Below are positions 6,992 to 11,253 of a DNA stretch of 11,253 bases, in pieces. Both the position numbers and the translations under genes were made by a program. Position 1 is the first letter of the stretch. Each line of letters opens with the position of its first letter. The notes beneath the pieces are model-generated. The model did not search any database. It worked only from the letters and a program-made list of their open reading frames with translations, and had not been told where the DNA came from. Origin of the DNA: an uncultured Dyadobacter sp. (GTDB taxonomy: Bacteria; Bacteroidota; Bacteroidia; Cytophagales; Spirosomataceae); assembly GCA_946481035.1 (NCBI GenBank), contig CAMLNK010000045.1, forward strand, positions 1 to 11,253, given 5' to 3'.

Positions 6992-7005
6992 TAGGTATGG
7001 CCCTG
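6963..7005 (-). terminator. Terminator of the LOG gene, inside the HhH gene end
   Basis: A 13-bp perfect stem (arms 6969-6981 and 6993-7005, CAGGGCCATACCT with its complement) has an 11-nt loop. Read on the minus strand it is followed by C then TTTTT (6967-6963), an intrinsic terminator for the LOG gene that ends at 7032. On the plus strand no T-run follows, so it should work mainly for the minus strand. The loop contains the TGA stop of the convergent HhH gene. Confidence 0.8.
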
Positions 7006-7031
7006 TGTGGAGAATCCGGCTTGGGAATTCC

Positions 7032-7811
7032 CTAGAAGTTGGGTTTCAGCAAGTATTTCGAATAGAAAGTATCGATCACTTTCACGGCTTCGTCGGGCGT
7101 ATCTACCAGGCTGATCAGTTTGAGATCTTCCGGGTTGATATTGCGCTCGGTGAGCATGGTTCCTTTGATCCAGTCCATCAGGCCCGACCAATAGGCAGTA
7201 CCGACCAGTACGATCGGGAAACGGCCGATTTTTTTGGTCTGGATCAATGTCATCGCTTCGAAAAGTTCGTCGAGCGTACCGAAGCCGCCGGGCATCACGA
7301 TGAATCCCTGGGAGTACTTGACGAACATGACTTTGCGCACGAAGAAGAAATCGAAGTTGATACTCTTGTCGTGGTCGATATACAAATTGCTGTGCTGTTC
7401 GAACGGCAGCTTGATATTCAGCCCGACGGATTTACCGCCCTGCTCGAATGCACCTTTGTTACCCGCTTCCATAATACCCGGCCCGCCGCCGGTAATCACT
7501 CCGTAACCATGGCGTACCAGTTTTGCGGCGATATCTTCCGCGGTTTTATAGTGAGGGTTGCCGGGCAATGTACGGGCAGAACCGAAAATGGACACGCAGG
7601 GGCCGATCTTGGCCAGCTTGTCAAATCCTTCTACGAATTCGGCCATTACTTTGAATACAACCCATGAGTCGGCACTCTTGATTTCGTTCCAATTGCGGTC
7701 TTCAAACGCCTCCTTGATCCTTTTCTCATCTTCCGGGACCGCCGGATTGAGGAGAGAAACATCCACTAATTCTCCATTGGTAGGTTTTACTTCTTCACTC
7801 ATATTTAGCAT
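7032..7811 (-). CDS. LOG family (TIGR00730) nucleotide phosphoribohydrolase
   Basis: This 259-residue protein has the lysine-decarboxylase-like Rossmann fold of the LOG family, which hydrolyses nucleoside 5'-monophosphates to free base and ribose 5-phosphate; plant and microbial members release cytokinins, and others act on AMP or pyrimidine nucleotides. Key motifs are SIFGSAR (74-80), GGGPGIMEA (108-116), R159, and the family signature PGGFGTLDE (174-182) with the conserved Glu. About 70 residues precede the core, making it longer than the typical 180-200-residue LOG. The old name lysine decarboxylase is wrong for this fold. The start could also be the second ATG at 7802 (MSEEVKP), removing three residues. 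It is divergent from rpiB across 117 nt. The true base specificity cannot be read here. Confidence 0.9.
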   Translation of the reverse strand: MLNMSEEVKPTNGELVDVSLLNPAVPEDEKRIKEAFEDRNWNEIKSADSWVVFKVMAEFVEGFDKLAKIGPCVSIFGSARTLPGNPHYKTAEDIAAKLVRHGYGVITGGGPGIMEAGNKGAFEQGGKSVGLNIKLPFEQHSNLYIDHDKSINFDFFFVRKVMFVKYSQGFIVMPGGFGTLDELFEAMTLIQTKKIGRFPIVLVGTAYWSGLMDWIKGTMLTERNINPEDLKLISLVDTPDEAVKVIDTFYSKYLLKPNF

Positions 7812-7815
7812 TCAA

Positions 7816-7847
7816 TTGAGTTGTTGATCAGTATAATGGTAACTTTG
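7816..7847 (+). promoter_or_regulatory. Promoter for rpiB
   Basis: TTG at 7816-7818, a 21-nt spacer and a perfect TAACTTTG at 7840-7847 fit the Bacteroidota promoter layout better than any other site in the window. The box lies 81 nt before the rpiB ATG, leaving a 5' leader of roughly 70-75 nt. Confidence 0.6.
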
Positions 7848-7855
7848 TACCATTA
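7834..7855. promoter_or_regulatory. Inverted repeat enclosing the rpiB -7 box (possible operator)
   Basis: TAATGGTA (7834-7841) and TACCATTA (7848-7855) form a perfect 8-bp inverted repeat around the 6-nt centre ACTTTG, so most of the -7 box lies within it. The symmetry is suited to binding by a dimeric regulator; the site also sits 22 nt upstream of the divergent LOG start. A role as operator is an inference. Confidence 0.45.
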
Positions 7856-7928
7856 ATCCAATAATAAAAAACTTTTCACCACGTCCGCTGTGGTTAACGA
7901 ACGGTGGACTGTAATTAACAAAAAAGTA

Positions 7929-8360
7929 ATGAGAAAAATTGCTATCGGCTCCGATCACGCGGGTTTCCCCTACAAGCAACCTGTTATCGAATGGCTTACC
8001 ACCAACGGTTTCGAAGTGAAGGATTTCGGGACATATAGCGCTGATTCGGCGGATTACGCGGATTTTGCCCATCCCGTGGCGAGCGGTGTGGAAAGCAGTG
8101 AGTTCGAAAAGGGCGTGCTGCTTTGCGGGAGCGGGCAGGGCGTGTGCATTACCGCCAACAAACACCAGGGCGTGCGCGCAGCGCTCGTGTGGGACCTGCC
8201 GCTGGCACCTTTGGCACGCCAGCATAACGACGCGAATGTGATTTGCTTCCCTGTGCGTTTCATCGAGCTGGAAACCGCATTGGCTAGTCTGGAAGCATTT
8301 TTGAGTACAGAATTTGAAGGCGGCCGTCACCAGACGCGCGTCGACAAGATCTCCTGCTAG
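7929..8360 (+). CDS. rpiB: Ribose-5-phosphate isomerase B
   Basis: This 143-residue RpiB/LacAB-family enzyme interconverts ribose 5-phosphate and ribulose 5-phosphate in the non-oxidative pentose phosphate pathway. The family residues sit at the classic E. coli RpiB positions: D9-H10 in GSDHAG, C66 in LLCGSGQG (catalytic base), S68 in place of the usual Thr, H99-N100 in RQHNDAN, and R133/R137 in GGRHQTRV for phosphate binding. Length is normal. The ATG at 7929 is chosen because MRKIAIGSDHAG is the family N-terminus; the in-frame ATG at 7890 would add an unconserved 13 residues. The gene overlaps the convergent membrane-protein gene by 4 bases at the stop codons. Confidence 0.95.
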   Translation: MRKIAIGSDHAGFPYKQPVIEWLTTNGFEVKDFGTYSADSADYADFAHPVASGVESSEFEKGVLLCGSGQGVCITANKHQGVRAALVWDLPLAPLARQHNDANVICFPVRFIELETALASLEAFLSTEFEGGRHQTRVDKISC

Positions 8361-9769
8361 TAGGCCCTTTGGTATATACCTTTCCAGGGGCTCTGGATAT
8401 ATTGTTTTTTCAATGCCGGAACCCGGTTCAGGAGTTTCGGCATGATATTCACCTTATCGATTACAAATTCGGGCGGGTCTTTGCGAAAATTGTCGTAGAC
8501 GTGGATCACGCTGTCGAAATTGTCGAGGTTCTGCAAATCGTAGCTCGCCAGTTCCCAGTTGAGGTAAGGTGTTGCCGTAAAATTATTGATATACTCCCCT
8601 GAATTCTGCCCCAGAACGAGGATACGCTTGTTCCGGATCTGTTCCGGCAGACTGGCCGGTTTGGCCCGCAGGTTTTCCAGCTTACCCATCGCGACGCCGG
8701 GCAATACGCCGCGCAATCCCTGGTATTGTATCAAAACGATCATCGCGCCCATGAGCGTGAACTGCAATTCATCGGCCCAGCTATTCTTTTTGAAACTCTG
8801 GAAATAATGTGTGGCGAAGAATGCCGCGGGCGGAATGAAGATCACAAATTGCATCGGCGCCAGAAACTGCATGAGCGGAATCGTAAATACCGCCGCGATA
8901 AACCACAGCGCCATTACCTGCTGAATGCGCGTCTGGTAATTCACAAACCGGAGCGTGGTGAAGATCCGCATAAAACCCATGATCCCGAAACCCAGCGGAA
9001 GCAACAGCGAGGTAAGCAAGGAAGAAAAGTCGTTGAGATTATATTGTTTTACCTGAAATACCGAGGTGAGCAGGTTCCGGTTGAGGCTTTCCATGCCATT
9101 GTTGAGATAGAAAAAAAGCACAACCATCAGCAGCGGGAATATTGAACCGAATAAGCCGAGCAAATGATGGCGGAAAGTGGAACCCGTATAAAAGAGCAAA
9201 GCCAGAAAGGCCCAGATCATAAACAGCGACGCCGGTAGGTAAAACAATGCGGCGATACCGATGTAAAGCCCCAGCTCGAAAACCTGCGTAGTTACCTCCC
9301 TCCGAACCAGCATTTTAACAATAGAACCAAATGCGAAAAGCAGAAAGGTATTGGCGAGCAGCATAGGCGACAATGTGCCCATGTCGAAGGAAATGTTCAG
9401 AAACAGTGCGTACAGTGCACCGGGCAGGAATGTGCGCTCGGGGAAAACGTCGCGGGAGTGGATAACGTAATTGAAATACAATATCTGCAAGAGCGAAACG
9501 CCCATGGCCGCCAGCTGGTACACCCATTGCGCCCGGCCGAAGAGGCTGTCGATCAGCCAGTAGGTAAGGCCTGAAAACGGGCTTACGTTATCCCAAACAT
9601 CGCGGTAGAGCATAAATCCACGGCCCATTTGCTCGCCTACAAGCATCCAGCTCAGTTCGGGTATCAGCAACGGCGCGCCGCCCAGGAAAAAAGGGAGACG
9701 GAGCAGCAGGAAGAATACTACTAAACTGATGGTCTGGTACCGTGCGTTTACGCGAAAAAAACTAAGCAA
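8357..9769 (-). CDS. Polytopic membrane protein, GT-C-like
   Basis: This 470-residue protein has roughly nine to eleven hydrophobic segments from residue 12 to about 352, then a soluble C-terminal part (about 353-470) with a beta-strand-like KRILVLGQN. The first long loop, EL-SWMLVGEQMGRG (38-51) followed by YRDVWDNVSPF (55-65) and a LIDSLFG segment, resembles the first periplasmic loop of GT-C glycosyltransferases of the ArnT/PMT type, though the usual paired acidic catalytic residues are not clearly present. It may belong to a Bacteroidota DUF family (DUF6427-like, low certainty). The start is TTG at 9769: an in-frame stop lies 15 nt upstream and there is no ATG before the first membrane segment. 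It is divergent from rbfA and tail-to-tail with rpiB. A transferase role is an inference only. Confidence 0.75.
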   Translation of the reverse strand: MLSFFRVNARYQTISLVVFFLLLRLPFFLGGAPLLIPELSWMLVGEQMGRGFMLYRDVWDNVSPFSGLTYWLIDSLFGRAQWVYQLAAMGVSLLQILYFNYVIHSRDVFPERTFLPGALYALFLNISFDMGTLSPMLLANTFLLFAFGSIVKMLVRREVTTQVFELGLYIGIAALFYLPASLFMIWAFLALLFYTGSTFRHHLLGLFGSIFPLLMVVLFFYLNNGMESLNRNLLTSVFQVKQYNLNDFSSLLTSLLLPLGFGIMGFMRIFTTLRFVNYQTRIQQVMALWFIAAVFTIPLMQFLAPMQFVIFIPPAAFFATHYFQSFKKNSWADELQFTLMGAMIVLIQYQGLRGVLPGVAMGKLENLRAKPASLPEQIRNKRILVLGQNSGEYINNFTATPYLNWELASYDLQNLDNFDSVIHVYDNFRKDPPEFVIDKVNIMPKLLNRVPALKKQYIQSPWKGIYQRAY

Positions 9770-9840
9770 GCGGCTGGTGGATTAGGTATTCGACGGGAAT
9801 AAGTTTCACGAAATTACTATGCCGGGTTCCACAAAAACAA

Positions 9841-9866
9841 AATAAGTATGGATATTTGTACTTATT
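9841..9866. repeat. Inverted repeat in the rbfA upstream region
   Basis: AATAAGTA (9841-9848) and TACTTATT (9859-9866) form a perfect 8-bp inverted repeat around a 10-nt centre, 29 nt before the rbfA ATG in the 126-nt divergent gap. It may be an operator or a leader hairpin. A purine-rich AAAGGAG (9868-9874) follows it but lies 21 nt from the ATG, too far for a normal Shine-Dalgarno. Confidence 0.4.
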
Positions 9867-9895
9867 GAAAGGAGAGAGGGAACGACGTTCATCAT

Positions 9896-10279
9896 ATGGA
9901 ATCGAAAAGACAACAAAAAGTAGGCAGGCAAATACAGAAAGACCTGGGTGAGATTTTTCAAAAGGATGCGCAGCATTTAACAAGCGGTGCTTTTGTGACG
10001 ATCACTGCCGTGCGGGTAACCCCCGACCTGAGCATTGCCCGGGCGTATCTGAGCTTCCTGCCCGATAAAAATAAAACGATGCTCCTGGAAACGATCCGGG
10101 AAAATACCCGTTTCATCCGCCAGAAGCTCGCCGAACGTGTCCGTCACCAGCTGAGGATCGTTCCGCACCTGCAATTTTATATCGACGACACTGCTGAATA
10201 CGCAGCCAAAATGGATCAGTTGTTCGCGGACCTGGTGATCCCGCCAGCACAGCCCGACGAGGAGGAAGATACCTACTGA
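9896..10279 (+). CDS. rbfA: 30S ribosome-binding factor A
   Basis: This 127-residue protein is RbfA, a KH-fold factor that binds the pre-30S subunit near the 5' end of 16S rRNA and helps its late maturation, especially in the cold. The N-terminus (KRQQKVGRQIQKDLGEIF, residues 4-21), the ITAVRVTPDLSIARAYLSF strand-helix region (about 36-54) and the RIVPHLQFYIDD strand near 95-106 match the family, as does the length. The C-terminus is a short acidic tail (DEEED). The ATG at 9896 gives the standard start. The permease gene follows after 18 nt, so the two are probably co-transcribed. Confidence 0.93.
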   Translation: MESKRQQKVGRQIQKDLGEIFQKDAQHLTSGAFVTITAVRVTPDLSIARAYLSFLPDKNKTMLLETIRENTRFIRQKLAERVRHQLRIVPHLQFYIDDTAEYAAKMDQLFADLVIPPAQPDEEEDTY

Positions 10280-10297
10280 TTTCAAGGTTGAGTTATC

Positions 10298-11253
10298 ATG
10301 GACATTTCCTACCGGATTGCCGTTCGCTACTTTTTTTCGCGTAACAAAAGGAGTTTCATCAGTCTGATCGCACGCATTGCCATGGCCGGCGTGGCTGTGG
10401 GTACGATGGCTATGGTGGTGGTATTGTCGGTGTTCAACGGGATGGAGGATCTCAACCGCAAAATTTTCAAAACCTTCGATTCGGATGTGCGCATTTTGCC
10501 CGCGGAAGGCAAGCGGTTCAAAATGACGCCGGTGCTGATGAGCGACCTGAAAGCGGTAAACGGTGTGAGACTGGTGACGCAGGTAGTGGAGGATAATGCA
10601 CTGGTCCGCTACGGCAGCCAGCAAACTATTATCCGGCTGAAAGGCGTCGACAGCACCTTTGAACAGCAGAAACAGCTGGATACCGCCATGATCGAGGGTT
10701 CGATAAAGCTCGTCGGCAATAACGGCACGCCCTATGCGATCATCGCGGAAGGCGTGCGGAATGCATTATCCATTTCACTGGAAGACATATTTACCCCGCT
10801 CGAACTGCTCTATCCGCATACGGGTTCCAAAACGCTCAATCTGACGTCCCCCGAGGCATTCAATCAGCTCAACCTCCGTCCGGGCGGTGTGTTTTCGATC
10901 GAATCGCGCTACGACGACTATATTATCGCGCCATTGAAACAGGTAGAAGAGCTGATGGGCTATCATGGTGAACTATCGGCCCTGGAAGTTTACATCGCGC
11001 CGGGCTATACCGAGAAGGATGTGAGCGAAGAGATCGGTGCGAAGCTGGGCAAGGCTTTTGTAGTAAAAGACCGGGATTTGCTGAATGCAGATCTTCTCCG
11101 CGCAATAAAAATGGAAAAGCTTTTTGTGGCAGTCACCCTTTCGCTGATTATTTTAGTAGCTGCAATCAATATCTTTTTCTCGCTCAGCATGTTAGCGATC
11201 GAGAAAAAGAAGGACGTCTCGATGCTCTACGCAATGGGTGCGACGCAGTCGCT
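10298..11253 (+). CDS. LolC/E-like FtsX-family ABC permease (3' incomplete)
   Basis: The open frame runs off the window end after 318 codons; family members are about 400 residues. It starts MDISYRIAVRYFFSRNKRSF, the typical LolC/E N-terminus, with membrane segment 1 at about 21-46 ending in VVLSVFNGMED. A large periplasmic MacB-PCD-like domain spans about 50-270, and membrane segment 2 (about 275-300) leads into the cytoplasmic loop EKKKDVSMLYAMGAT that contacts the ATPase in FtsX-type permeases. The likely role is extraction of lipoproteins from the inner membrane for delivery to the outer membrane; the ATPase partner is not in the window. Start at ATG 10298, 18 nt after rbfA, with no terminator between them. 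Confidence 0.88.
   Translation, partial: MDISYRIAVRYFFSRNKRSFISLIARIAMAGVAVGTMAMVVVLSVFNGMEDLNRKIFKTFDSDVRILPAEGKRFKMTPVLMSDLKAVNGVRLVTQVVEDNALVRYGSQQTIIRLKGVDSTFEQQKQLDTAMIEGSIKLVGNNGTPYAIIAEGVRNALSISLEDIFTPLELLYPHTGSKTLNLTSPEAFNQLNLRPGGVFSIESRYDDYIIAPLKQVEELMGYHGELSALEVYIAPGYTEKDVSEEIGAKLGKAFVVKDRDLLNADLLRAIKMEKLFVAVTLSLIILVAAINIFFSLSMLAIEKKKDVSMLYAMGATQS

Noticed and set aside
6933..7667. 244-codon plus-strand frame opposite the LOG gene
   Set aside because: The minus strand carries the complete LOG motifs; this frame has no domain and an odd His/Phe-rich composition.
7812..8330. 172-codon minus-strand frame opposite rpiB
   Set aside because: rpiB is complete with all active-site residues on the plus strand, and this frame also covers the divergent promoter region.
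9977..10624. 215-codon minus-strand frame across rbfA and the permease start
   Set aside because: It is antisense to two recognised genes, and its His-rich translation matches no family.

Overview
The window looks like a chromosomal segment from a Bacteroidota bacterium, most likely an environmental Cytophagales relative (Dyadobacter/Spirosoma-like; the genus is an inference). Supporting signs are a C-terminal type IX secretion (Por) sorting domain, a DUF4097-type adhesin-like protein, -7 promoter boxes of the Bacteroidota form TAnnTTTG, start sites with little Shine-Dalgarno sequence, and an rbfA gene followed by a LolC/E-type permease. No RNA gene, CRISPR array, insertion sequence or phage gene was seen.

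Layout. Positions 1-590 are AT-rich and show no convincing gene; they contain one perfect DnaA-box match and a likely promoter. Positions 591-2549 encode a secreted protein with three related cysteine-bearing jelly-roll-like modules and a T9SS tail, closed by a strong terminator. A cytoplasmic GH1 beta-glucosidase (2686-4089) follows on the same strand. Then come a small probable lipoprotein (4151-4507) and, tail to tail 3 nt away, a 76-residue acidic protein on the minus strand (4511-4741). Positions 4863-5906 encode a secreted DUF4097-like beta-solenoid with an exact 18-residue repeat. Positions 6026-6991 encode a membrane-anchored protein with three helix-hairpin-helix domains.

The second half is mostly housekeeping. 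A LOG-family nucleotide phosphoribohydrolase (minus, 7032-7811) and ribose-5-phosphate isomerase B (plus, 7929-8360) are divergently arranged around a perfect 8-bp-arm inverted repeat that encloses the rpiB -7 box. The LOG product ribose 5-phosphate is the RpiB substrate, so the pair may form a small nucleotide-to-pentose-phosphate salvage unit. rpiB meets a convergent polytopic membrane protein (8357-9769, minus, GT-C-like first loop) with a 4-base overlap, CTAG, that supplies both stop codons. Finally rbfA (9896-10279) and a LolC/E-like permease (10298 to the window end, incomplete) form a plus-strand pair.

No clearly new multi-gene system is visible. The points most worth a second look are the LOG/rpiB pair with its shared palindrome, the LOG terminator buried in the end of the opposing gene, the exact 18-residue solenoid, the three-module T9SS cargo protein and the GT-C-like membrane protein.
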